A stretch of 64,000 nt of DNA from Murimonas intestini (lineage in GTDB: Bacteria > Bacillota > Clostridia > Lachnospirales > Lachnospiraceae), in assembly GCF_024622195.1 (NCBI RefSeq), contig NZ_JANKBI010000003.1, forward strand, positions 310,001 through 374,000. The letters run 5' to 3'. This document shows, one piece after another, positions 8,562 through 17,322 of the stretch. Numbering within the stretch: position 1 is the first letter of the stretch; every line of letters begins with the position of its first letter. The position numbers and the translations under genes were made by a program. The notes under the pieces were generated by a model that made no database searches, was not told where the DNA came from, and was given only the letters and a program-made list of their open reading frames with translations.

Positions 8562-9932
8562 ATGGAAAGAGAAAAGTTTTCTTCCAGGCTTGGTTTTATC
8601 CTGATATCTGCAGGATGCGCCATCGGGCTTGGAAATGTGTGGCGGTTCCCCTACATAACAGGGAAGTATGGCGGAGCGGCGTTTGTGCTTATTTATCTGT
8701 TTTTCCTGTTCATCCTGGGTCTGCCAATCATGGTCATGGAGTTTGCCGTGGGACGTGCCAGCCAGAAAAGTGCGGCGCTTTCTTTTGATGTGCTGGAGCC
8801 TAAGGGAACTAAATGGCACTGGTATAAATGGGGTGCCATGGCAGGGAACTATCTGCTGATGATGTTCTATACAACCATAGGTGGATGGATGATCCTGTAC
8901 TTTTTCAAGATGGTGACAGGACAGTTCCAGGGCCTGGATCCTGAACAGGTCCAGAACGCTTTTGGCGACCTGATGGGGCAGCCGCTGCTGATGGGCGGAT
9001 GTATGATACTGGTAGTTCTTATTGGGTTTGGAATATGCGGCAAGGGACTCAAGAATGGTGTGGAGAAGATCACAAAGGTCATGATGGTATGCCTTTTGAT
9101 CCTGATGATTGTTCTGGCAGGACGTTCGATCTTTTTGGAAGGAGGACAGGCCGGGCTGGAGTTCTATCTGAAGCCGGATTTCGGGAAGCTTCAGGAGTAT
9201 GGGATCGGTCAGGTGATCTATGAAGCCATGGGCCAGGCATTTTTCACCCTGAGCCTTGGGATAGGCGCTCTTGCAATATTCGGAAGCTATATCGGCAAAG
9301 ACAGGGCGCTCACAGGGGAGGCTGTCAGTGTGACGGTCCTGGATACTTTCGTGGCCCTGATGGCAGGCCTGATCATCTTTCCGGCGTGCTTTGCATATAA
9401 TGTGCAGCCGGACAGCGGCCCGAATCTGATATTTATCACCCTGCCCAATGTATTTAATGCAATGGCAGGAGGAAGACTGTGGGGCAGCCTGTTCTTTATG
9501 TTTATGTCATTTGCGGCCTTATCCACCATTGTGGCAGTATTTGAGAATATCATCTCATTTGCCATGGATCTGACAGGGTGCAGCAGGACGAAGGCGGTTG
9601 TTGTAAACCTTATTGCAATTATTATCCTTTCCCTGCCATGCCTGCTGGGCTTCAATGTTCTGAGCGGGTTCAACCCTCTGGGTGGAAGCAGCAATGTGCT
9701 GGATCTGGAGGATTTCATTGTCAGCAATAACCTTCTGCCTCTGGGAAGCCTCATTTATCTGCTGTTCTGTACCTGGAAGTGCGGATGGGGATTTAAAAAT
9801 TTCCGCAGTGAAGCGAACACGGGTAAGGGATTAAAGTTTCCCTCCTGGGTGCTCATTTATGTGAAATTTATATTGCCGGTTATCGTGATTGTGATCTTTG
9901 TGATGGGATATATCACAAAGTTTGCAGGGTAA
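8562..9932 (+). CDS. sodium-dependent transporter of the SNF/NSS (LeuT-like) family
   Basis: 456 residues with about 11-12 membrane helices. TM1 carries the unwound signature AIGLGNVWRFPY, followed by the GGAAF motif. TM6 reads SLGIGALAIFGSY. This is a LeuT-fold sodium symporter of the inner membrane; bacterial relatives carry amino acids such as Leu, Trp or Tyr, but the substrate here is unknown. AAAGGAGAGG precedes the ATG. It is a single-gene unit closed by a terminator. Confidence 0.93.
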   Translation: MEREKFSSRLGFILISAGCAIGLGNVWRFPYITGKYGGAAFVLIYLFFLFILGLPIMVMEFAVGRASQKSAALSFDVLEPKGTKWHWYKWGAMAGNYLLMMFYTTIGGWMILYFFKMVTGQFQGLDPEQVQNAFGDLMGQPLLMGGCMILVVLIGFGICGKGLKNGVEKITKVMMVCLLILMIVLAGRSIFLEGGQAGLEFYLKPDFGKLQEYGIGQVIYEAMGQAFFTLSLGIGALAIFGSYIGKDRALTGEAVSVTVLDTFVALMAGLIIFPACFAYNVQPDSGPNLIFITLPNVFNAMAGGRLWGSLFFMFMSFAALSTIVAVFENIISFAMDLTGCSRTKAVVVNLIAIIILSLPCLLGFNVLSGFNPLGGSSNVLDLEDFIVSNNLLPLGSLIYLLFCTWKCGWGFKNFRSEANTGKGLKFPSWVLIYVKFILPVIVIVIFVMGYITKFAG

Positions 9933-9935
9933 AAG

Positions 9936-9995
9936 AATATCCCGTGGAATTCAGTGCTTTTCGGCATACGATTCTCCGCGGGATATTTTTGTTTT
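9936..9995 (+). terminator. terminator after the SNF transporter gene
   Basis: A 13-bp stem with one G-T pair (9936-9948 with 9975-9987), a loop containing a small inner hairpin, then TTTTTGTTTT. It may also serve the convergent Uma2 gene. Confidence 0.75.
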
Positions 9996-10015
9996 CTAAT
10001 GCTCCCCGGAAATAA

Positions 10016-10564
10016 TTACAGGGTGATTTCCTGGAAGTCAATCCATAGATCATCATATATATTGACCTTTATCTTGTCCCGGAAGGTGTAGTATTTGACC
10101 TGAAAGCTGTCCGTTTCAAGGTGATACACAAATATGGACTGTTCTACAGGGTTCACAATCCAGTATTCCCGAACGCCTGCATCAGCGTATAAGTTCAGCT
10201 TCCGAATGTAGTCATGGCTGGAATTGCCGGGGGAAACAATTTCAATAATCCAATCAGGCGCACCGGTGCAGCCCTTGTCTGTGAGCTTATCACGATCGCA
10301 TATAACGCTTATATCCGGTTCGACAATGGTTTTCCTGTCTTCATATAATTTAACGGCAAATGGGGCAGGATAGACTTCACATGATCCGCCCGTTGTATCA
10401 ATATAATTTGCAATTGTTTTTGACACAGACATCAGTATTTTTTGATGTGCCCGGCTGGGTGCTGCCTGGTAATAAATTTGGCCGTTAATGAGTTCGCCCC
10501 GGACATCCTCCGGCAAGGCGTAATAATCTGCTTCTGTGTATGTCTGTTTTTTCGGTATTGCCAT
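10016..10564 (-). CDS. Uma2 family (DUF820) putative endonuclease
   Basis: 182 residues from the ATG at 10564, which has GGAAG 8 bases before it; the longer frame to 10705 reads through non-coding sequence. The PD-(D/E)XK-like core is visible: VEPDISVI, then PDWIIEIVSPGNSSHD, then KLNLYADAGVREYWIVNP. Uma2-type proteins are common in accessory genomes, often in many copies, and their role is not known. There is no partner gene beside it. It marks the start of the accessory region. Confidence 0.85.
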   Translation of the reverse strand: MAIPKKQTYTEADYYALPEDVRGELINGQIYYQAAPSRAHQKILMSVSKTIANYIDTTGGSCEVYPAPFAVKLYEDRKTIVEPDISVICDRDKLTDKGCTGAPDWIIEIVSPGNSSHDYIRKLNLYADAGVREYWIVNPVEQSIFVYHLETDSFQVKYYTFRDKIKVNIYDDLWIDFQEITL

Positions 10565-10770
10565 AGTAACACTTCCTTTCTTTTGGCTTATCGGTGGGGG
10601 CTGGTGTGGCTTTTTGTATATTTGGATGCTGGCATAATCAAGCCCCTTCCTATGATTTATAATAACAACATAACATAGAAAATGGTCTTTGACAATAATT
10701 AACACTCCGTAGCATATCCCAATTTATACCCAAATATCAGGCAGCAACAGTTAATCAGTGCTGGAAGCCA

Positions 10771-10799
10771 TTGCCTTTTTCAGTAGGGTCTATTATAAT
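10771..10799 (+). promoter_or_regulatory. sigma-A promoter of the discoidin-like gene
   Basis: TTGCCT (10771-10776), 17-base spacer, TATAAT (10794-10799). The upstream part of this 303-base gap (10565-10770) holds nothing recognisable. Confidence 0.75.
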
Positions 10800-10821
10800 G
10801 ATCTAGGAGTGCAAAAATCCC

Positions 10822-10836
10822 ATCGCCGAAGGCGAT
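10822..10836 (+). promoter_or_regulatory. small hairpin in the 5' leader of the discoidin-like gene
   Basis: ATCGCC-GAA-GGCGAT lies about 16 bases after the predicted start point and ends 15 bases before AGGAGG (10851-10856). It may stabilise the mRNA end. Confidence 0.4.
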
Positions 10837-10867
10837 ATTAAATATTTGTTAGGAGGTCAAAAAAGAT

Positions 10868-11656
10868 ATGGCAAAGATAAGTATCAAAATATTGAATAGA
10901 GAAGGTGTACTCCTGAGGGAAGGCTGCGCAGAAGAGGAAATAAATCTGCTTTATGATGCTGCCTACCAGGAGGGGGATGTGATTGTGGCTGAGACAGATG
11001 AGAAGGATGCCTTTTACTGGCTGCAGCTGGATGATGCAAAAGGAAGCTCTCTTGTATATGTGAAAGGAGATCTGCAGTATGAGATCCCATTCGGTGAAAA
11101 GCGGATCAACCTCTCACCAAAGGTATTTTCAGGGGAAAGACACCTGATACATATGAGAAAGGCCAGGCCGTATGAATATCAGGCCTACAGGAACCTGGCG
11201 CTGAATGTAAGTGACTGGCATGAGAATACTGGCTCTTATCCCCACGCTTCTGCTAATGTGGAAACCAGGGGAGAATCAGTGTTTGCCGCCATGAATGTCA
11301 TAGACGGTGTCACAGCCAGCGACAGCCATGGCCGGTGGCCTCATGAATCCTGGGGAATCAACAGGAGAGAGGATGCCAGGCTTAAGCTGGATTTTGGCAG
11401 GCTTGTGGAGACCGACAGGATCATTCTGTATACAAGAGCAGATTTTCCTCATGACAACTGGTGGGTTAAAGGGACAGTTACATTCTCAGATGGGAGCAGC
11501 CTTGAACTGAATCTGGAAAAGACAGGCATGGCGCAGGAGTTTACATTTGAGAAAAGGAAAATTGAATGGCTTACATTGGGACAGCTGATAAAAGCTGATG
11601 ACCCGTCACCGTTTCCGGCGCTGGTGCAGATGGAGGTATGGGGGAGCGAAGCGTAG
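10868..11656 (+). CDS. intracellular protein with a discoidin (F5/8C)-like domain
   Basis: 262 residues, no signal peptide or membrane segment. The C-terminal part (about 120-262) has the discoidin pattern: a variable loop with AAMNVIDGVTASDSHGRWPH, then the strand LKLDFGRLVETDRIILYTR, then WWVKGTVTFSDGS. This fold usually binds carbohydrate, yet here the protein appears to stay in the cytosol. The N-terminal 110 residues form a beta-rich domain that I do not recognise. It has its own strong promoter and AGGAGG site. The function is unknown; a carbohydrate-sensing role is a guess. Confidence 0.65.
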   Translation: MAKISIKILNREGVLLREGCAEEEINLLYDAAYQEGDVIVAETDEKDAFYWLQLDDAKGSSLVYVKGDLQYEIPFGEKRINLSPKVFSGERHLIHMRKARPYEYQAYRNLALNVSDWHENTGSYPHASANVETRGESVFAAMNVIDGVTASDSHGRWPHESWGINRREDARLKLDFGRLVETDRIILYTRADFPHDNWWVKGTVTFSDGSSLELNLEKTGMAQEFTFEKRKIEWLTLGQLIKADDPSPFPALVQMEVWGSEA

Positions 11657-11685
11657 ATTTCTTTGCGAATGGGAGGTGATATCTT

Positions 11686-12743
11686 ATGAAAAAAATAGTA
11701 ACTTGCTCAGTGTTTTATTTCATATGTATCATACTTTTTTCGAGTATTCCTCTTTCTGTCCACGCTGAGAAAGAGATTGAGAAAAAACAGACAGATCAAG
11801 CATTCATAATGACGCACGGAAAAGAAGACATTGTTAAAATTCAGCTTGGTTCATCGCGAATAGATATAGATAAATATCCTGGCGCTCAGCTTGATACTCT
11901 GATTTATCGTTTAAACAGAGTTGAACTTTTGGCACAGGAGGAAATGTACAGCATCAAAAGGGGAGAAGATTATGTACCTATCTCATTTATTTACAGTGAT
12001 GGCTTAAAAGATGTTTTCTTTTTCTTTAAAAGAGGCGACAACTGGTATGTAGAGACTGATAGCGGCAGTGTGTATGAAAATGCTGATTTTATAGCGGATT
12101 TTACAAGTTTAACTGATTTTAAAAAATCTCCTCAGGCGGGTGAAGGAGAGTATACGCTTGGAATGCCCCCTGAAAGCTTGAAAATACGTTTAGAGTTGGA
12201 AAAAGCTTTTGATACCCTGGAAAAGATTTTGAATTTGTTTTTTACACGAAGTTTCTTTTAGAGAATACGAACCAGTCTCAAACGGAGGCAGTTAATGCTG
12301 TCAGAAACTTGCTTACAGAAAATATGATGCAAAATGAATGTGCAAAACAACTGGGTATTACTGTTTCAGATGAGGAAATGAATAAAATAGTGGAAAAATA
12401 TATTTCTGACGTATCACAGGCAGACTACTTTATGCAAAACTATAATAAAATTTATATGGATGCGGGAATATCCCTTCAGGAATCAGCAGAGAAAAACAAA
12501 GAGATTATGCGTGCTGACTTAGTGAGGTCAAGGCTGCAACAATATATTCGTAAAGAATTCGCTGATGGGAATGACAGAGTCGGTGATCACGTCTATGAAA
12601 ACACGAAAGACTATTTTAGAGCCTATTTAGAAGAAATTGCTTATCCTCAGATTGAGGAATCTGTCTTGAAAGAGTTTGAAGACCAGCTTGATTCCGCTGA
12701 AAAGTTATATTATGAAAAATATGCGGAATCCCCAGAATCATAA
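11686..12743 (+). pseudogene. SurA-like foldase/peptidyl-prolyl isomerase gene, frameshifted
   Basis: Two frames together make one protein of about 352 residues. Frame one (11686-12261) has a signal peptide (MKKIVTCSVF to VHA) and a beta-rich region. The reading then moves to the frame ending at 12743, open from 12213. Adding one A to the A4 run at 12221-12224 gives the joined text DTLEKDFEFVFYTKFLLE. After it comes a SurA_N-like helical region with AKQLGITVSDEEMNKIVEKY. Intact relatives are secreted chaperones. The second half alone could only start at a TTG (12309) without a ribosome site. A sequencing error is possible. A programmed shift is unlikely because GGAAAAG is a poor slippery site. 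Confidence 0.65.
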
Positions 12744-12779
12744 TTTTACAAATAATTTTTACAAAATTTAGAATCTGAC

Positions 12780-12826
12780 AAAAGTTCCCGGATCTTGGCG
12801 ATGGCAGGAGATCCGGGGATTTTTTT
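12780..12826 (+). terminator. terminator and repeat copy 1
   Basis: CCCGGATC (12787-12794) pairs with GATCCGGG (12810-12817), followed by TTTTTTT (12820-12826). The 38 bases at 12780-12817 match 17941-17978 at 35 of 38 positions, in the same orientation. Confidence 0.85.
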
Positions 12827-12846
12827 GCAAAGTTGTTCAAACACAC

Positions 12847-12875
12847 TTGATTTTATTTCGGCGTGCCGATATAAT
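12847..12875 (+). promoter_or_regulatory. promoter of the XRE/HipA-like pair with an operator-like palindrome
   Basis: TTGATT (12847-12852), 17-base spacer, TATAAT (12870-12875). The spacer ends in the perfect palindrome TCGGC-GT-GCCGA (12858-12869). A site between -35 and -10 fits autorepression by the XRE protein encoded 22 bases downstream. Confidence 0.75.
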
Positions 12876-12896
12876 AAAGCGAGAGGGGATGATACG

Positions 12897-13316
12897 ATGA
12901 TCATTAACGATTTGTTAAAACAGGCACACATGACCAGATACCGGCTTGCGGAACAGGCGGGTATCCCGCATGCAACGCTGAGTGATATCTGCAACGGAAA
13001 AACGAAACTGGAAAAGTGTTCTGCCGAAACGGTTTACAAGCTGGCAAAGGCACTGGGCGTTACTATGGAGTTGCTCGCAGAGGACGGCATACGGCAGACC
13101 GAGCGGGAATGCGCTTATGAATACGGACTGCCCGAATACCTCCAGCATGATCTGGACGCCTATAAAGACGGGCTGCGCAAAAAATCCAGCCTGCTCGACT
13201 GTTATTGGGGAGAACTTTACGGAAGCATCAATCTGGCAGAAATCAGCGATGGTGTTATCACGCCGGAGCACGCCGATTATCTGCGGAAGAAATATTTATG
13301 GGGAAGAAATCCATGA
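12897..13316 (+). CDS. XRE-family HTH protein, putative antitoxin (HipB-like)
   Basis: 139 residues from the ATG at 12897, with GAGGGG 8 bases upstream. Residues 1-65 form an XRE helix-turn-helix: RYRLAEQAGIPHATLSDICN is the recognition region. A further 70 residues (ECAYEYGLPEYLQHDLDAYK onward) form a helical extension not found in plain HipB. The next gene starts within the stop codon, so the two are coupled. By analogy with HipB it would repress its own promoter and neutralise the kinase. The extension may bind the kinase. Codon use here (CGG, CCG, GCG) differs from the AT-rich genes on both sides. Confidence 0.75.
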   Translation: MIINDLLKQAHMTRYRLAEQAGIPHATLSDICNGKTKLEKCSAETVYKLAKALGVTMELLAEDGIRQTERECAYEYGLPEYLQHDLDAYKDGLRKKSSLLDCYWGELYGSINLAEISDGVITPEHADYLRKKYLWGRNP

Positions 13317-14215
13317 TGGAACGAATTGACTTTACAGGCTGCCGGAAGATACCCGGCAGAGCCTATAATGGCGCAAACGGTAAGAAAATCGCCGTGGAAT
13401 ATGACGGGAATGCGTATATGCTGAAGTTCCCTCCTTCCGGCGCGAGAAAGCCCACAACTATGTCGTATACCAACAGCTGCGTCAGCGAGCATATTGCAAG
13501 CAGTATCTTTAATCTCTTGGGAGTGAGGGCACAGGAAACGCTGCTCGGCACATATCAGGTGGGAGCAAAGAGAAAGGTTGTGTGCGCCTGCAAGGATTTT
13601 ACAGCGGATGGGATGCGTTTTTTTGACTTCTGTTCCATTAAGAACACGATCCTTGATTCCGAATCGGACGGCAGCGGTACAGAGCTTCAGGATATACTGG
13701 AAGCATTAGAAAAACAGCAGTATGTCGATCCCGCTATGCTGACCGAACATTTTTGGAATATGTTTGTAGTAGATGCCCTGCTTGGAAATTTTGACCGGCA
13801 CAACGGAAACTGGGGGTTTCTTTATGATGACGTTTCCGGTGAGGCCTGTGTGGCACCGGTGTTCGACTGCGGAAGCTGCCTGTTGCCGCAGGCAGATGAG
13901 AAAGTTATGAAAGAGGTTTTGTCAGACGTGAATGCGCTGAATGCCCGCATCTATCAGTTCCCGACCTCCGCCATCAAGCAGAATGGCCGAAAGATCAATT
14001 ACTATGATTTTCTGACCGGTATGGAGTACGAGGGCTGCAAGAAAGCGGTCCGGGGGATCGTGCAGGGAACTGACATGGAAAAAATCAGGGCGTTTCTTGG
14101 TGGAGTCCCGTATATCTCTGAACTGCAAAAGGAATTTTATGGCCGGTATATTGAGGCGCGCTATGACAAAATCTTAAAGCCTGCATTGAAAATGAGTGGT
14201 AATGATTCATGTTAG
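13313..14215 (+). CDS. HipA/CtkA-like Ser/Thr kinase, putative toxin
   Basis: 300 residues from the ATG at 13313 (ATGATG; 13316 also possible), with GGGGAAG before it inside the upstream gene. The HipA kinase core is recognisable: the catalytic loop GNFDRHNGNWGFL (Asp161) and the metal-binding VFDCGS (Asp185). The N-lobe begins at once (DFTGCRKIPGRAYNG), so the N-subdomain 1 of classical HipA (about 440 residues) is absent. This size and the RHNGN motif resemble the short HipT/CtkA group. Such kinases phosphorylate tRNA synthetases or other proteins and stop growth. Both key Asp residues are present, so an active enzyme is likely. Confidence 0.75.
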   Translation: MMERIDFTGCRKIPGRAYNGANGKKIAVEYDGNAYMLKFPPSGARKPTTMSYTNSCVSEHIASSIFNLLGVRAQETLLGTYQVGAKRKVVCACKDFTADGMRFFDFCSIKNTILDSESDGSGTELQDILEALEKQQYVDPAMLTEHFWNMFVVDALLGNFDRHNGNWGFLYDDVSGEACVAPVFDCGSCLLPQADEKVMKEVLSDVNALNARIYQFPTSAIKQNGRKINYYDFLTGMEYEGCKKAVRGIVQGTDMEKIRAFLGGVPYISELQKEFYGRYIEARYDKILKPALKMSGNDSC

Positions 14216-14245
14216 CCAGACTTGCAGAGAAAGGTAGGTTAGCCA

Positions 14246-14995
14246 GTGAAAAAATATAAATATTCTAAAATAATTTCAGATACAAAACTCCATATCACCA
14301 TACTTAGTTTATTAGTTTTCCTATGTGTCTTATCTGGCTGCTCCTGGTATGAAATTGAAAATGAAGTAAAAGGTTATTTTAAAGGCGATGGAATAAAGTC
14401 TGAAATTACAGATGAAGAATATAGGAAAATTGAATCTGAAAATATACAGGAAATAAAAGAAAAAAATGAAGATGTAGACTCTGTAGAAGGCAGTTCCAGA
14501 GGTATCCGTTACAAAATAACATCAGCGGTTTTATATGATAATATAAAGGATGCTGACATAGAACTGGAAGATATCTATTTGAAAAATGAAATTGCGGAAG
14601 ATGGCAGTTTTAGATATTCGTATGATGGGAGTGCCCAAAAACTTCTTGAGTGCCAGGTCAGAGTTACAAATGAAGATGGTACTCCTCTTGAGGATAATGG
14701 TAAGAAATATTATTTATTAGATTTAAGATTTAACAGTGAGGCATTAGAAAAAGAGGGTATTTTTTCTATAGAAAGAATATATAATCAGCCGCATGGAGAT
14801 TTGGAAAAAGGCTATAATCGTTTTTGGGTTGAACCTGGAGAGTCCATTGATTTTAAAGTCGGATTTATTATCAAGGAAAAATGGTTAGAAGAAGAATGTC
14901 ATCTCGTAGTAAATGCTGATACTTTTCAGGGGATTCTTTTGGAGATCCCGGCCATGAATGAGGAGAAAAAGAATGAAGAATATTCTAAAGATTGA
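14246..14995 (+). CDS. lipoprotein of the ABC exporter cassette (DUF5027-like)
   Basis: 249 residues from a GTG start with AAAGG upstream. A cytoplasmic tail is followed by a hydrophobic segment and the lipobox LSGC near residue 32, so it is a surface lipoprotein. The mature part is acidic and beta-rich (ITSAVLYDNIKDADIELED, then GESIDFKVGFII). It resembles small Lachnospiraceae lipoproteins of the DUF5027 type next to ABC-2 transporters, but I am not certain of that family. It is the first gene of an AT-rich operon; the next gene starts 23 bases before its stop. Confidence 0.55.
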   Translation: MKKYKYSKIISDTKLHITILSLLVFLCVLSGCSWYEIENEVKGYFKGDGIKSEITDEEYRKIESENIQEIKEKNEDVDSVEGSSRGIRYKITSAVLYDNIKDADIELEDIYLKNEIAEDGSFRYSYDGSAQKLLECQVRVTNEDGTPLEDNGKKYYLLDLRFNSEALEKEGIFSIERIYNQPHGDLEKGYNRFWVEPGESIDFKVGFIIKEKWLEEECHLVVNADTFQGILLEIPAMNEEKKNEEYSKD

Positions 14996-15824
14996 ATTAA
15001 AAAAAGCTTTTTCAGGTCCTTCATTTAAAACTGCGATGTTGATTTCATGTTTTTTCTGTCTTATTAGCATTCTGTATGAGTATGGTTTATATCAGTATCA
15101 AAAGCCATATATTGAGTATTGGGCGGATAAATATCCTGTATCACAGGTATTTACATTATATAGTTCATGGATTCTTATAGAGCAGAACAGTATAGGCCGT
15201 ACTTTGTTTTTTTTCTGGATTCCGGTAGTTGCATCGATTCCTTTTGCAACTTCATTTTACGTGGAGGAAAAGAAGCGTCAGCTCAGAATGGTATTGGTCA
15301 GGGCGAAAAGAAGGGATTATTTTGTCACCAAATATTTTGCTGTATTTTTAGCGGGTGCATCTGTAATTGCCATTCCACTTGCATTAGATTTTATGGTTTC
15401 GGCAGCCCTGTATCATGCAGAAGTGCCCATTGTGATTTTTCCCTATTTTGGGGTTATGAGCGGAGAAATGTGGTCTGAGATTTTTTATAGTAAACCATTG
15501 CTTTATGTGATAGGATACATAGGCATCGAAGGTATATATGGCGGGCTTTTTGCGGGTACAACTTATATTTTAAGTTTCTTCATAAAAAGGCGTATAGCTG
15601 TACTGGGAATCCCACTGTTTCTATATTTGTTTACAGATATTGTGCGAAAATATGTATCTTACTGGAATCCGTCTATAACTTTAAATAGTGATTTTTCACC
15701 ATATGGTTTTTTGCGTCGGCAGGGATATGGAAGTAATGGGTGGGTTATTTTAGGGATAGCAGCAGGCTTATTGTTGATTCATTTTATTGTTTTGTACCGG
15801 AGCGAAAAATATGAAATATACTAA
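14973..15824 (+). CDS. ABC-2 type transporter permease (first)
   Basis: 283 residues from the ATG at 14973, preceded by GAGGAG. Six hydrophobic segments are visible, the first at about 18-36 (FKTAMLISCFFCLISILYEY) and others near 75, 120, 175, 200 and 260. The basic N-terminus (KIELKKAF) is typical of ABC-2 permeases of the bacteriocin- or antibiotic-resistance class. It overlaps both neighbours by 23 and 14 bases. It would form the membrane channel with the next gene product. Confidence 0.75.
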   Translation: MKNILKIELKKAFSGPSFKTAMLISCFFCLISILYEYGLYQYQKPYIEYWADKYPVSQVFTLYSSWILIEQNSIGRTLFFFWIPVVASIPFATSFYVEEKKRQLRMVLVRAKRRDYFVTKYFAVFLAGASVIAIPLALDFMVSAALYHAEVPIVIFPYFGVMSGEMWSEIFYSKPLLYVIGYIGIEGIYGGLFAGTTYILSFFIKRRIAVLGIPLFLYLFTDIVRKYVSYWNPSITLNSDFSPYGFLRRQGYGSNGWVILGIAAGLLLIHFIVLYRSEKYEIY

Positions 15825-16665
15825 TTTGCTAATTACAGATTTCAAAAGTATAAGAAAGCGTTTTTTGTGCCAGCTTGCAATTTGTTTTTGTGCATTTTTG
15901 ATACTTTGCACCATATATGGAAGTATGATACATATGGGGAATCAATTTGGATTAATAAGCGGAAAGGGAAGTATATGGAATCTCCTGGCGTACCTTTTTA
16001 TGGGAACTAAATATGCAAAGCCAGAAGATTTCCAATTTTTCCAGGTTCCGGTTCTTTGGTGTCTGATTTATTTACCAGGACTATTTATATCAAATGACTT
16101 CACATTCCATATATTAGAAGCTACAGGTATCCAGCAGTTAGTACGGTTAAAGGCTAGGATTGGATGGTGGATAGAGAAGCTTATCCTGGCAGTATTATGC
16201 TTGATTTTTTATATTATAGTCTTTGGATGTGCACTGCTCCTATACTGTGCTTTGAGTGGTATTCCTATTATGGGTAAAATGGATTTAGAGATATTTGCAT
16301 ACAGCAGTAGTTTTGCACCTATAGAAGAAGTAACAGGATTGTATTGGGTATTTCGGTTAATAGGATGTCCCATTCTTGTGCTATTTACTTTGATGTTTTT
16401 ACAATTTGCGGTAGGAATTCTGGCGGGGCCTCTTTTAGGGTTCTTAGCATCTTCATCATGGCTGGTATCATCTACGGTGTATGCTTCTCCTTTTTTAATA
16501 GGTAATCTTGGGATGGTTCTGAGGGATAAGAGTATAACGGATACAGGGATACAGGCAGGAGGATGTGTGGCAGTTTGTGTGTCTGCAATTATCTTGTGCC
16601 TGTTTTTAATATGTATTGCAGCACGAAGAAAAGATTACTTATCAAAAGAACAGGAGGATACATAA
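15811..16665 (+). CDS. ABC-2 type transporter permease (second)
   Basis: 284 residues from the ATG at 15811 with GGAG upstream. Six membrane segments are visible (about 21-40, 75-95, 125-150, 185-205, 210-225, 245-270). It starts MKYTNLLITDFKSIRKRF, the same layout as the first permease. It ends directly against the ATP-binding gene (stop 16665, start 16666). Substrate unknown; lipid, peptide or antimicrobial export is usual for this class. Confidence 0.75.
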   Translation: MKYTNLLITDFKSIRKRFLCQLAICFCAFLILCTIYGSMIHMGNQFGLISGKGSIWNLLAYLFMGTKYAKPEDFQFFQVPVLWCLIYLPGLFISNDFTFHILEATGIQQLVRLKARIGWWIEKLILAVLCLIFYIIVFGCALLLYCALSGIPIMGKMDLEIFAYSSSFAPIEEVTGLYWVFRLIGCPILVLFTLMFLQFAVGILAGPLLGFLASSSWLVSSTVYASPFLIGNLGMVLRDKSITDTGIQAGGCVAVCVSAIILCLFLICIAARRKDYLSKEQEDT

Positions 16666-17321
16666 ATGGCTGGTTTACAGAAGCTGAAAATAGAACATGT
16701 CAGTAAACAGATAAAGGGTTCACTTGTAATTGATGATATCAGCCTGATGTTTGTACCAGGCAGGATTTATGGTTTAAGAGGTATTAACGGCTCCGGAAAA
16801 ACAATGCTGATGAGGCTCATTTGCGGCTTGATAAGGCCTACTTCTGGAAATATATATTATGATGATATGGAACTGGGACATGATATTTTTTTCCTCCTGA
16901 TGTTGGTGTTTTACTGGAAAACCCTTCTTTTCTGGATGGTTATACAGGTTATCAGAATTTGAAGCTGATTGCGGATATACAGAAAAAGATAGGAGAAAAA
17001 GAAATTAAAGAGATTCTTGACAAGGTAGGACTTGAACCTAATGATAAACGAAAGTATAAAAAGTATTCCCTGGGAATGAAACAGAGACTTGGTATTGCAG
17101 CTGCACTAATGGAGCAGCCCGATTTAGTTATTCTGGATGAACCATTTAATGCATTAGATACGGATGGTGTCACTATGACTGCAAACTTAATCAGGAATGA
17201 GAAAGAGAGAGGTGCACTGGTGATTATGGCTTGTCATGACAGGGAGCAATTAGAATTTTTAGCTGATGAAATTATAGAAATTTCAGGAGGTAAAGCAGCT
17301 AAAGAAAAAAAGGGGGAGTAA
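16666..17321 (+). pseudogene. ABC transporter ATP-binding protein, frameshifted in a T7 run
   Basis: The first frame (16666-16962) has Walker A (GINGSGKTML). The second frame, ending at 17321, has signature YSLGMKQRLGIA, Walker B LVILDEP and the H-loop CHD. They join if one T is added to the T7 run at 16886-16892, giving FPPDVGVLLENPSFLDGY, which is the normal text of such ATPases. The restored protein has about 218 residues. As it stands, translation ends after the P-loop and no working ATPase is made. Causes may be mutation, a phase-variable tract, or a homopolymer sequencing error. All other genes of the cassette are intact. Confidence 0.8.
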
Positions 17322-17322
17322 G

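Noticed and set aside
10016..10564. Uma2-type gene as part of a defence island with the HipA-like pair
   Set aside because: They are on opposite strands, over 2 kb apart, with unrelated genes between them; no link is visible.
12211..12260. Programmed -1 frameshift in the SurA-like gene
   Set aside because: GGAAAAG does not allow good re-pairing in the P site and no stimulating hairpin follows; mutation or read error is simpler.
16881..16962. Programmed frameshift in the ABC ATPase gene
   Set aside because: A T7 run could slip in transcription, but no downstream stimulator is seen and ATPases of this type need no second product; kept only as possible phase variation or error.
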